Positions 51,801 through 58,052 of a stretch of DNA of 62,883 nt are shown here, one piece after another. Under the pieces are notes generated by a model. It worked only from the letters and a program-made list of their open reading frames with translations. It was not told the origin of the DNA and made no database searches. The DNA is taken from positions 1-62,883 of the IMG/VR virus record IMGVR_UViG_3300008259_005074; one strand, given 5' to 3'. Position numbers and translations under genes: made by a program. Source of the stretch: a virus. Position 1 is the stretch's first letter. Each line of letters opens with the position of its first letter.

Positions 51801-54324
51801 TTGCAAAAACCTTGACCGGAATGGCTTGGCTGGCAGTATCTACCGGAACATCTACCACTAGGTCTTCGCCTTGATAGGTAAATCTAAAAGTCTGGCGGCT
51901 CACTGTATCTGTATAGGCAGTCTGCCATCCCAGAAGTTGGCGGAAAGTGTCTCGAGTGATGTATTGTCGCACCACACCGCTGTTGATAGGTGTGGTCACA
52001 CTCACTGTGTCTTGCACATAAACGAATTCATCCACAGTGAGATTGTTATCAAACACAATGTCGCCCACGTTGTTGATGGAGAGATACTTGAGTGGTTGAC
52101 CAATTATGCTGTCTGTGACACCTTCGCCCACGGCATAACTAAACAATTTGGAACCCGAAAAGTTAGAACTGGGGTATGCCACTTGGTCTGCGAAACTCAC
52201 TCCATTTTCGTCGAACACATCAAAGAATGGTGCTTGGTTCACACCAGTTTTTTGTTGTGCTGGCATCCAGGTGTCGCCGTTGAAATAGAAAGATCGACCT
52301 TGCTGGGTGATGCCACTCAGGCACACGGTATTTTGATTGATCAGTGCATCAGGAGTGTTGAGATCGGCTGGTTGCAGATCGATGATGGGTGTGCCTGTGC
52401 CTGTGGGTTGGATCAGTTGCACTGAGTAGATTTTGTTGCGCACTTCTGGATCACGGTCAGCGGCAAAAATAACTCGAGATCCACTCTGGAATGCGTAGCC
52501 ATCCACACTGTAGCCCACTGAGCCGTTGATGTTGCTCATGGCATCTGTTTCGCGGAAATCTATGATGTTGATAGGATCCACTGCTTGAGTGCCCATTTCA
52601 AACAGTTTTATGTCTGCTCGGAATTCAATGATAGGTCGCTTGGCACGTTGTATGTTGTCGACCACGGCCACTTGATTGTTGTATTCAGCCGTGGCGTTGA
52701 TGATGTCCACGTGGAACCAACGATTTGAACGGCTCCATGCATTGTAATCAAAACTGGCGCGATTGATGGTGATGTAATCTTGATCCACTGGTGCGTTGAG
52801 ACTCTCATCAAATGGAGTAGAATCGTAGGGCACCGAATCATAGGGCACAGTGCTGGATCTGGTATAGGTTTCTGGAGTGACGAATTTTGTTACCGGCAAC
52901 AGATCGATGGCTGTGCCCACACCTTCAACGTAGTATTCTTTGCCGGCGTATGAGGCCGGATTAGTGGTCCCTTGGAACTGTATTTTTAATCCGTTAGACA
53001 ACACCACACCATTGGGACTGGTATAATTTTTCTTGCCAATGATGTCAGCGATATCTATGGTCTGATCTCCAGAACTGTCAACCAGTTTGATCACGCCAAA
53101 CAATTCTGGATTGTCGGCGTCTTGATAGTAGAGGAAATCAAGATCCGCAGTGATAAGCGGAATGCGTTCAAATGCAGTGCCTCCAGAGTTTTTATAAAAA
53201 CTGATGTTGGAATATTCAGCACCATACAATACCAGCAGTTTACTGAGAGGATTTACCGGCCTATCCACAGTGAGTTTGATATAGGGATTTAGTGCATCAT
53301 CGTAGATCAAATTGATGCGCCATACGCTGTAACGTTGGCTGTCTAAACCTATCTCTACTGTTTCATCAAAAGGTGTGGAATCATAGGGTTGACCTGCACT
53401 GTCATACAAGCCAGTGAAGAACCATCCACCGTTGGTCAAGAAAATGATGGTGCGATTGTTGATGTCAGTGATACCATCAATTCCGCCATACTTCTCTACG
53501 AATTCGCTGAAGTAGACATTGTTGATGTCGTCAAACTGTATGGATGTGGCGAAATCTACTGATCCCGCATCGGCCAGTTGATAGTAGAAATTCTGTGCTG
53601 ATTTGGCAGGCACGTTGAACGTGATAGTTCCATTGTCATCACCATTGTTCTCTACTCCCAATACCTCGCGACTGCTTTGGTTGGGAGTCTGTGGCAACAC
53701 ACCCGATGTGCCTGGCACACTCTGTATCCAGAATCGATGGCCGGTCTGTTGCACATCGAAGGTATAAGAACCTTGGCGCACCAGAATGATTGTGGGATTC
53801 TGTCCTGCTACACCGCTGAAGGTGTAAGCGGATGTGCCGCGCTTGACCTGGAAGTCGTCGGTGAGTGGTACGGGAGTGGCAAAGATATCAACTGAATCTG
53901 GGCCTTCGGGCAGCCAATAATACTGGCTGAAGTTTACAAATTTGTCAAAGTCTACGAAAGGATCCCAGCTATAGTATTGGCTGGTAAACAGCCGATCCTG
54001 GCGTGTGGTGTTGCCACCTTTGACAGCGATAGAGTCAATCAGTCCTGGGTATGTCAATGCACCGGTAACGGTATTGGTGTTAGGTTCAAGGAACACAGTG
54101 CCCGGCTCAAGTTGATAATCTGTTCTAGTGCGAGTAGGCTCTAACACATAATTGTCTTCAGGATTTACTCCCGGACCAAGACGACGACCAATATAACCCT
54201 GGGTGGGCTTGAGTTTGGGATCCTGCACCAATTGATCCAATGTGGCATGCAAGAACTGCCGATTGGTATTGGTCCTGAATATCTCAGGCAGGAAATCTAC
54301 TGTGCGTATTCTAGTAGTCGCCAT
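39817..54324 (-). CDS. Giant baseplate-associated structural protein with FG-GAP repeats
   Basis: A single frame of 4,835 residues fills 14.5 kb. By position (after gp25 and gp6) it occupies the place of a gp7-like wedge protein, but sequence identity to gp7 is not visible. The N-terminal third is modular with PYDST-F/D-E turns (for example PYDSVPYDSTPFDE) and beta modules. Residues about 2170-3040 hold at least six FG-GAP-type motifs (LVGAPGANSGAG, AVAGAPDSW, YVGAPSGD, VVGAPDD, IVGSPQG, LVGSPQDD), the signature of a beta-propeller. Carbohydrate-binding-like W..NT.Y..GQ.V segments occur near residues 1785, 3750 and 3870. The C-terminal 700 residues are repeats of a short beta module (for example FLADGSTTTYNAEF and a D-Y...PITITF ending). 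It would be the largest virion component in this window. Confidence 0.85.
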   Translation of the reverse strand: MATTRIRTVDFLPEIFRTNTNRQFLHATLDQLVQDPKLKPTQGYIGRRLGPGVNPEDNYVLEPTRTRTDYQLEPGTVFLEPNTNTVTGALTYPGLIDSIAVKGGNTTRQDRLFTSQYYSWDPFVDFDKFVNFSQYYWLPEGPDSVDIFATPVPLTDDFQVKRGTSAYTFSGVAGQNPTIILVRQGSYTFDVQQTGHRFWIQSVPGTSGVLPQTPNQSSREVLGVENNGDDNGTITFNVPAKSAQNFYYQLADAGSVDFATSIQFDDINNVYFSEFVEKYGGIDGITDINNRTIIFLTNGGWFFTGLYDSAGQPYDSTPFDETVEIGLDSQRYSVWRINLIYDDALNPYIKLTVDRPVNPLSKLLVLYGAEYSNISFYKNSGGTAFERIPLITADLDFLYYQDADNPELFGVIKLVDSSGDQTIDIADIIGKKNYTSPNGVVLSNGLKIQFQGTTNPASYAGKEYYVEGVGTAIDLLPVTKFVTPETYTRSSTVPYDSVPYDSTPFDESLNAPVDQDYITINRASFDYNAWSRSNRWFHVDIINATAEYNNQVAVVDNIQRAKRPIIEFRADIKLFEMGTQAVDPINIIDFRETDAMSNINGSVGYSVDGYAFQSGSRVIFAADRDPEVRNKIYSVQLIQPTGTGTPIIDLQPADLNTPDALINQNTVCLSGITQQGRSFYFNGDTWMPAQQKTGVNQAPFFDVFDENGVSFADQVAYPSSNFSGSKLFSYAVGEGVTDSIIGQPLKYLSINNVGDIVFDNNLTVDEFVYVQDTVSVTTPINSGVVRQYITRDTFRQLLGWQTAYTDTVSRQTFRFTYQGEDLVVDVPVDTASQAIPVKVFANSIFVDTDAYTYAVQANRSTVITFITPPAMGDIVEVSVISQVASPVGFYTVPVNLENNAINADVPQVTLGTVRNHYGSICQNLIPFTGDIAGPNNTRDLGNLIPYGQIILQQGSPLTLASTFINDPGFDFFKSLEFSAQQYEKFKNVLMDTVVRYDWQNMTTAQILDECVELINLGKNELTPFYWTDSLPTGETYEQTVYTVTPITDDTFDTLYSYDFDSANYRAILIYLNDTLLLGGDIDYTVAVDGPRVTILVPLTIGDTITIREYTTTYGNFVPSTPTKLGLYASFMPEIYLDDAYVEPTLVIRGHDGSITVAYEDIRDQVLLEFEKRIFNNLKCPTHGPNDNPIPLTYTDVVPGQFRTTDYSLAEVNQILGVSFLAWVGANKLAYREQDYIPDNQFTWNYSASQNKLNRQLLLGNWRGIYEYFYDTDAPNTRPWEMLGFSEKPTWWELEYGPAPYTSGNLVLWEDLENGLVLDPMGPYVIEKYKRPGLTGVVPAGSEGQLLSPFDVMVGEYDTGSFRKSWTVGDDGPVEASWRKSSSWPFAVQRLLALTRPAEYFALFADRDLYRYNEQFGQYLYDNRFRIQPSQLEIYGNGTIKNSYINWIVDYNRQTGLDSTRDLEIKLENLDVRLCYRMAAFSDKQYIKIFTEKSSPNSLNTSLLLPDESYQLLLYRNPTSAQLTWSSVIIQKTQTGYAVYGYSTTRPYFEIFASIPNGNFRIITAADTVVRAPQDYSNTVVQVPYGYEFTGISSVVDFLLSYGRFMEAQGMTFEDQAGSRILNWTQMAQEFIYWSQQGWAPGSLININPVANKLNVFKPDLVAEPLSVTAPEDILLNQNKQALQGQDYVVERFGNDLTLRGVNNNTFSYLNAKFSAYEHMIVLDNQSVFADLIYDPATGARQSRLLFVGYTTYDWDGSLDAQGFILNQDNILPWVPNTSYSKGQIVKYKDAYWAAVEIIPPESVFDFAKWLKSDYDQIQKGLLPNAATQAENIRNFYDKYSANLERDADLFAFGLIGFRPRRYMQNLNLDDISQVNLYSQFLGTKGTTQATDIFGKANLGKEVAEYEIFENWAILRSIYGANANRSYYELRLNEALLLGNPSTIQIIEPQQFSDADQTVQVDKLWKESYKITDPEILPVITLNQPDLQLPNAGYVNWDDADVKVFSFEDLTPIIADIDNILVGTSFWVAKDNAYDWNIYRSNLVSYPVTQVRDNLNGTCTLTFAGPHDLEVNQQIVIKYFGSVVDGAYRVLSIPSLFTVTVILAIPAPATQITGNGVCFVLESMRVRQAADVSALSYANRLLPGNQAWVDDDGTGHWVVLEKIDPFGSPAELVPQEPETNGRFGTAISQGFNNLACLVGAPGANSGAGALYGFSKASTATYVETQQLTMNANNLQGYGASVATGNLQWAVAGAPDSWAKQGYSVAITRNQNTGSFLQSQLITEVPYRLYQTTASASQTTFNPSGSITITDPADVGVVVDDTVLIRGVDWTYSAPNVVLTTPLAGGETVNIFLFDEYGYSVAISTDERWMYVGAPSGDRVYAYNRVNIQFQAKSFTGDGSTTEFYVGDVIVVDDDSADGGIGATQIGVVVNNIPKTAGVEYNYSNGTVVFDAPPNDGDVVRCTRLQSKTFITTSPQATFDISELYTVSNLSSFSVYVNDVLQRPNMDYSFDESTKVVTFLLTPPTGTILFTSGTYWEYIDFIETPGLSGGRFGHSVTTTTDGAQVVVGAPDDTADAKLLAGKTYVIDRSIESFTVTTAGEDTFTTLRPVIQNATTIEIGKVYRILTVGTTNYVAIGADTNTVGEIFRATGTGSGTGTVRAYTPFTVKVNATYLVPDANGNNNGEFSVDYLTNEVTITAPLNVGDVVEISTNTFKLMQAVQSNAPVAAAAFGRVVDQCPTNCSLYIGQPNDSTVLPEAGSVERFVNQNRLYGSIQGITQDPTLTPGDTIRINNVDVAVSTPASWNSAIGWAANTFVISGSDIYRSIRTVPVGAALTDTTYWQASDWAALYAADIVTANLPNVNAFTTDGYLNITIANHDAAVPFTQLLVMPGLGTAYYDLGLEPMVYTQTIEAPLPIAYAHFGASLNISDEATTLIVGSPQGTAAKPTTFDEGTTFFDSKSTEFFDPLPESGVVYTFDLLSAANGSVTNPSKFVFGQQIYDEDLGSLDEFGTAVSYQGGVLLVGSPQDDLDDSVGDFGRVAQLNNIDRLPAWNVVYRQTPIVDVNLMNSVFMYDRLESKITQYFDFIDPLQGKILGAARQNIDYLGALDPAAYNTGLVNNYGDTWTDNHLGEIWWDLSTVRFIDYHQDSIAYRSRRWSQLFPGSTVDVYQWIESPTPPAAYQGPGEVYSTTSYTVTSKLNPDGLFAARYFFWVKGIREVATQVKKTLSVQAVAQYIENPRSSGIPYVAFISPSTTAIYNGRSFISAQDTILHVEFDRIANDDNVHVEYDLIATDNPNSFLSGGLYRKLLDSFCGEDTIGNKVPDPTLSPAELYGVQFRPRQSFFVDRFLALENYLQRANAILAQFPISDSRPFTLLNSEEPEPTSASGEWNKRVLTYAELTYQNLDEVAPGYKYLVASDSTQNGLWTIYTVVLGSALIGSPKELLLSRVQNYDTKKFWEYIDWVKPGYNTSQRPAAEVATFSDLARLTLPEGSSVKVTRNSFGKFEIYQLLDGTWNRVVLEDGTIAVKAEIWDYALGRFGFDIETFDSQYFDTFPGTETRQIIRAINEELLTGELLIFRNNLLMLMFDFILQEQVAPEWLFKTSLIDVNHKIRDLLPYQIFRQDNQDFVLEYIKEVKPYHVKIKEFNLKYEGIDTYQGSVTDFDCPAYFDTTYNQFVSPILDDGEPPLDPVSSTPSTAPIWQTLPWNQWYQHYTLELQAVDVIEPGAGYTIAPQVVIGAEWQTNTVYTAGQQIFYRSNLYTVQIDGTSGTLAPTFTEGTETNGTLTLAWSGAPGLAVARVNTGGQLVQVIVVDPGTGYTITPAITITGGNGSGARVVAVMGNELVRNFTTTIKFDRYEYTSQVLDWEPNTKYAEGQLVRFQDQVYSVNEVDDSSELDSGSIFDPEDYTLVDPATLAAADRVIGLYAPTPNEPGRELAQVIVGIDYPGVQVKGPGFDQNTGFDVGNFDINPFDNIDYGPEGRPTYDPAILDAIYESSFLDTYLGERTTDINVAGGAFIDTYSSHAPEELVPGATFDTLDMRVYTRPGSDWTGDGHGFNIKTVNLAWTPSNASVSFADAMAHAVAVRVVNITNRVSLIPQEQYTVNWPSQVVTVTAGAAAGDIVSIEIYGIGGGSQLYKESYPGNLVGNSLLLPVAYNEIYELNIVVNGAIITNYNYASSSGGQTTTVTFADTYGINDWVVVTVMGITTPQKTWSFPLTQYFIYDGSTDTYILDNSLQGTNDINLIVERDGNRLRPAESVEYFGDGSSAGPFYLPTRGQVNQGLISDNDVEVYVDQERLFLAVDYTVSPWDGSSDRYVQFNTAPAPGTTIVIALTTDADYIVNNDQLILRVGASVGAVIGITTWNDTQEQGLLTQVFVGPTQTGTTIGEPYDSTNFDAGDVTGLPGSYDYSAGAVIETNNFDTGRPILDTERLWVTLNGWRLLAGNGFTVSGSVVTISGSIIGPGDVVAITSFTQTVVPEAIAFRIFQDMLGIQKIYRILPDTSTVLTQALSATDDIIYVRDAKNLDEPNLPNNIFGQITVNGERITYRERDDWANTVSGLRRGTAGTGADSHAIDAPVLSIGRGELLPNVYQQNTLEQTFLADGSTTTYNAEFGYVNEIDVYLGGSIQCYLGPTIGTLVEIPQDDFTIISVNPITVQLNFVPDAGLQFRVTYTPISGPVSTLTVPTTGSTSRWAAAFSATDLVLQPETVYDVTDLNPITVQFDTVIPAERVVVINDLNSNTFFITQADVATDTFVTDISVTRPIQVSVGGTIVDASEYSVSSVDPITITFATAPQSGVEVVIFIVQAKVLYAQGINTASNGIPLQEQNTEAAWFIEGRV

Positions 54325-54326
54325 GT

Positions 54327-57300
54327 TTATACCACGCCACTGTTAGGAGCAGTTCTCAATTCGCTGGATGTCAACGCATCAATGACCTCAATGTCATTGA
54401 CCGTGGCAGCATTCACAAATATCTCATTGGCTGCACAGCGTATTTCAAATAGATCGCCAAAACTCTTGAGAGGATCTTGTGGCACCAACACCACGGTAGA
54501 AATGATATCTCCTAGTTCTTTGTGTAGATAGGCTGCCAACTCTGAGAAGAAAAAGGTCAAGCCAAAATCCCATTTGTCTATGGTAAAGTATTCATTGAGA
54601 GCGGCCACCACACGACTCTTTATCTCACTCACCGACACCACTGAGTTGTTGGCGCGGATCACTTTCAGCGTGGCTCGCAGTTCAGGGTCACTCTTTAGAC
54701 CAAACAAAGGTTTGAATACCACAGAGTTAAGGATCACGTTGTCAGAAATCATTTTGTATCTTTGCAAACTGTTGTATGCTGTGGACAGTTCGTCGATGGT
54801 AGGAGGGCTGGGCTCGGGTATAGTTCCAGTGGAGTCTTTGATATAATTTTGATAGGCATTGTAGTAGGCCGTGGTTACCACATAGATGTCGATGATGTTG
54901 CTTGATCCAGGGTCGATGCGACGGCTCAATGGTGCATTGTGTCTGTATTGGAAATACAACCCCTGGCGGCCGACCCTGGCTATCAATGAATCAATTTGGG
55001 TCAGAGTGCGCACGCCGTTGAAGGCCACGTTTAATTCGTAGAACAAGCCCGCAGTGTAAGCGTAGAAGAATTGTCCGTCACCATATTCGGCTTTGGCCAA
55101 CTCAATCTGATCCAAGGTGCCATACTCGCTGACCACTGCTCCAGCTGCCAACGGTAAAAATCTCTCAAGATTGTCAAAGTCCACAGTGCGCTGGAAGAAC
55201 ACATATTTCTGTGTGGGGTTCACATCTGGTGCGACCAGTGTCTGGAAGTAGTCAGGATCGTCGGCCACGCCGTCGTTGTCGCTGTCTCGGAAACTGATGC
55301 GCACTTCAAAATCGTTGACAAAACCATCGGCCTGCACGGGCTGTCCAATGATGTCCATGACAATGTCAGAATTCTGCGGCAGACTCACGTCTGGCAAGTT
55401 ATTGGTCTTGAGAGAATTGATGAAGTCATTGATCACTGTGCCAGTGCGTGGATCATATACTTGCTGTGTGCCGTCGTAGAAGAATCGTGTCTGAAGGATA
55501 CTGCCCCAGAATCGTTGCAGGCTGCGGCTGGTCACTGTGTATGTGACGCCGTCGGTTTCAAATGCTACCAACCAAGAATTATCAAGATTCTGACCGCTCT
55601 GATCTTGTGCATAGGTCAGGCTGAAAGTGGTTGCAGGGTTGAGGTTGTTGGCAGTGATTACATACCATTCTTGGGTGAGATTATCAAATCCTAGACCAAA
55701 GTTGCGATACAATTCTATCTGCTCAGTCATAGACTGCTCTATGCTGGTAGGCAAGTCTGTGATAAACGTGGCGATGACCTGCGTAGCAATAGCACCTGTG
55801 GGTATAAAATCGTTCAGCACCACCGGTCCTTCACCGGATGGCAAATTGCCTGTGCCAAAGTTTGTGCCGTCCAACAATACTGCACTCACGGTGGCCCAAA
55901 GAACCACCTTGTCATTGGGTTGAGATGGCAGTCCTAATTTGAGTCGATTGTTAGGATCAAAATAGTATCCCGCTGGTGGCACGAATTTGACCAGTGCACC
56001 GCGATCGATGTATTTCTTATTGTCGCTGGTGTTTGAACCAATGGGTGCAGGTGCACCGCTGCCGATGAATTCGAAATAACCTGTTGTTTCGTTGGCCTGG
56101 GTGGTGCTTTGTTGCCACTTAAGACCAATAGGAATGAGACTGGGGCGAGGGAAATAATTGTAATAAAATTCCAGCATGCCTCGGCTGGCCAGCACAGGTT
56201 CTACTTCGTTGATTATAACATTGGCAATGTCGTTTTTGTCAATGAATGTAAAAGTGAAACTGGGGCTGGCAGAATTTTCATAGATCAGACCGTCGCTGCC
56301 AAACACATTGGTCGAAGAGTATTTGCCGGTGATGTCCGTGAGATCCAAATATCTGCTGGTACCAATGGAACTGCGATTCACTGCCTTAGATTTGATGATG
56401 GTTCCAAACAGCGTGAACGGTTGGCTGAGTCCGCAAGTGAACGTGATAGTTTCCAATCTACCACTGCGGCTGGTGTAGCCGATGGAGATCTGCACAGCCT
56501 GCATTTCTTCAGGGTTGATGATGTATTGCAGACCATTGGAAGCACGAACATATGAGCGGAAGGTGCCCACTGGAATCTCAGAAAATACTCCGTCGCCAAA
56601 GTTTAGATCGATCTGATCGTTGGTGCGGCTTGACACTGAGAAAAACTTGCGCACATTTGGTCCCAGTTGTTCCACAGCGGCTGCATAGATACTTTCTACT
56701 TTGGTCCATTCCTGTGAGATCTGTCCCACGTCATCCAGTTGATAGAGCCACACATCTTCGTTGTTGATACCTTCGATGTTGACACTGACCACACGATTGG
56801 AAATACGTTCGCCAAGATTGAAGTCTTGATTCTGCAAACTGCCTTGTTTGAAATAAAAGAAAAATCCTGTGTTAGGGCTGGCAAAGCCCAAGCGATCGTT
56901 GCGGAACAGCACGTTGAATATGCCCGACGGTCTCGGTGCGGGTTCATACACATAGTCTCGGTCCTGGAAGGTAGAACTCACTGCTTCAAATGTCATTGAT
57001 GTGCCGTCTACTGTGGAAGTGAAAGGGACCACGGGCAAATAGCCGGGCACAAGATTGAGACTGTATTCCGATGTTTCCACGCCCAAGATGTTTTTGGTAG
57101 CCCCAGGTTTGCCGAAACGCTGGCTGTCAACCAAGGCCGCATTGACGATGACTGTGAACTGTTCCTGCCAAGACACGTTGGTAGGATCGTTCCAGTTGAC
57201 AGTGACCCCAGACAGATTCACACCATTGTAATCTATGACATTCTCTGTGGTTGATACGTTGAACACTTTGAGATAGCCTTGCGCTTCTTCATTGCGCTTG

Positions 57301-57623
57301 GGTGTGTAACTGACCAACTCGGCCAACTTCACCACTGAATCTCTGCGCTCTGCTGTGTCTATGAAGTTTTCACGGATGTTTAAATCATTACGGAAAGCCA
57401 GAGCCTGACCCATGAAAGCCATGACATCCAAGAGAGCCACGAATTCCGAACTTTCAATATAGTCGTTGAAATTTTCCGGGTAATAGATACGGATGTAGTC
57501 TATGAAACTCTTGCGCAGGGTCTCAAAATCGTAACTTTGGAAATCAGCTTCACGATAGGTTGTGTAGATGCGTTTCCAATCTTCTACACCAAATATCGCT
57601 GTTTGTCTAGTGGTCTTGGCCAT
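54327..57623 (-). CDS. Baseplate wedge protein, gp6-like
   Basis: The 1,098-residue protein begins with SYDFETLRKSFIDYIRIYYPENFNDYIESSEFVALLDVMAFMGQALAFRNDLNIRENFIDTAERRDSVVKLAELVSYTPKRN (quoted here in meaning only: the region 28-115), the conserved start of T4-like gp6 wedge proteins. Later parts are long beta-rich segments (for example FDNLERFLPLAAGAVVSEYG). gp6 dimers form the inner wedge ring of the baseplate and bind gp25 and gp7. The gene is preceded two bases upstream by no other gene in the same frame and by CATAAATA (57648-57641), and followed by the giant gene after two bases. Confidence 0.92.
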   Translation of the reverse strand: MAKTTRQTAIFGVEDWKRIYTTYREADFQSYDFETLRKSFIDYIRIYYPENFNDYIESSEFVALLDVMAFMGQALAFRNDLNIRENFIDTAERRDSVVKLAELVSYTPKRNEEAQGYLKVFNVSTTENVIDYNGVNLSGVTVNWNDPTNVSWQEQFTVIVNAALVDSQRFGKPGATKNILGVETSEYSLNLVPGYLPVVPFTSTVDGTSMTFEAVSSTFQDRDYVYEPAPRPSGIFNVLFRNDRLGFASPNTGFFFYFKQGSLQNQDFNLGERISNRVVSVNIEGINNEDVWLYQLDDVGQISQEWTKVESIYAAAVEQLGPNVRKFFSVSSRTNDQIDLNFGDGVFSEIPVGTFRSYVRASNGLQYIINPEEMQAVQISIGYTSRSGRLETITFTCGLSQPFTLFGTIIKSKAVNRSSIGTSRYLDLTDITGKYSSTNVFGSDGLIYENSASPSFTFTFIDKNDIANVIINEVEPVLASRGMLEFYYNYFPRPSLIPIGLKWQQSTTQANETTGYFEFIGSGAPAPIGSNTSDNKKYIDRGALVKFVPPAGYYFDPNNRLKLGLPSQPNDKVVLWATVSAVLLDGTNFGTGNLPSGEGPVVLNDFIPTGAIATQVIATFITDLPTSIEQSMTEQIELYRNFGLGFDNLTQEWYVITANNLNPATTFSLTYAQDQSGQNLDNSWLVAFETDGVTYTVTSRSLQRFWGSILQTRFFYDGTQQVYDPRTGTVINDFINSLKTNNLPDVSLPQNSDIVMDIIGQPVQADGFVNDFEVRISFRDSDNDGVADDPDYFQTLVAPDVNPTQKYVFFQRTVDFDNLERFLPLAAGAVVSEYGTLDQIELAKAEYGDGQFFYAYTAGLFYELNVAFNGVRTLTQIDSLIARVGRQGLYFQYRHNAPLSRRIDPGSSNIIDIYVVTTAYYNAYQNYIKDSTGTIPEPSPPTIDELSTAYNSLQRYKMISDNVILNSVVFKPLFGLKSDPELRATLKVIRANNSVVSVSEIKSRVVAALNEYFTIDKWDFGLTFFFSELAAYLHKELGDIISTVVLVPQDPLKSFGDLFEIRCAANEIFVNAATVNDIEVIDALTSSELRTAPNSGVV

Positions 57624-57640
57624 AATACCTTCCGTTTGAG

Positions 57641-57648
57641 TATTTATG
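57641..57648 (-). promoter_or_regulatory. T4-late-type promoter motif CATAAATA
   Basis: Minus-strand CATAAATA (57648-57641) matches the T4-like late box, 18 bases before the gp6 start and after the gp25 stop. GGAAGG lies between it and the ATG. Like the copy at 39043, it precedes a virion gene, which fits late expression. Confidence 0.6.
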
Positions 57649-57669
57649 GTTTAGAAAAACTGGGTAGTT

Positions 57670-58044
57670 TTAGACGTAGGAGGCAGTGCGTGTTTGCTGG
57701 TCAAAAAACACAGCTAATCGCTGGGCGTTTTGCCCTTGCACAGTCTGGATTTCCAGTTCGACCAAGATACCATTGACCTGTGGATAGGCATCGGCTGTGG
57801 TGAGATAGATGCGAGGATCTTGTCCCACAATCCTTTGCAGTTCTTGGAGCACTAACTCTGCGGTAGATTCAGTCTGGGGCTCAAATACCAAGTTCCACAT
57901 AGTGGTTCCTACGTCAGGACGCCCCACTTTTTCACCCTGACGTATGTTAAGGTAGTTTAAAAGATCGCGCTTGATCAGTTCAAAGTCGACCAAGGTGAAC
58001 TTTTTGTATTGATTGATGGTGTTGAATCCGATGAATGTAGGCAT
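57670..58044 (-). CDS. Baseplate wedge protein, gp25-like
   Basis: The 124-residue protein has the gp25/lysozyme-like wedge pattern: DLLNYLNIRQGEKVGRPDVGTTMWNLVFEP at residues about 28-57, then ELVLQELQRIVGQDPRIYL. The GE-x6-G-x-x-(M/I)WNL-(L/V)FEP segment is the family signature (GPW_gp25), and the length is normal. gp25 sits at the junction of the wedge and the sheath and nucleates sheath assembly. Its neighbours, the gp5-like hub protein upstream and gp6 downstream, give the expected order. Confidence 0.94.
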   Translation of the reverse strand: MPTFIGFNTINQYKKFTLVDFELIKRDLLNYLNIRQGEKVGRPDVGTTMWNLVFEPQTESTAELVLQELQRIVGQDPRIYLTTADAYPQVNGILVELEIQTVQGQNAQRLAVFFDQQTRTASYV

Positions 58045-58052
58045 GACAGTAT

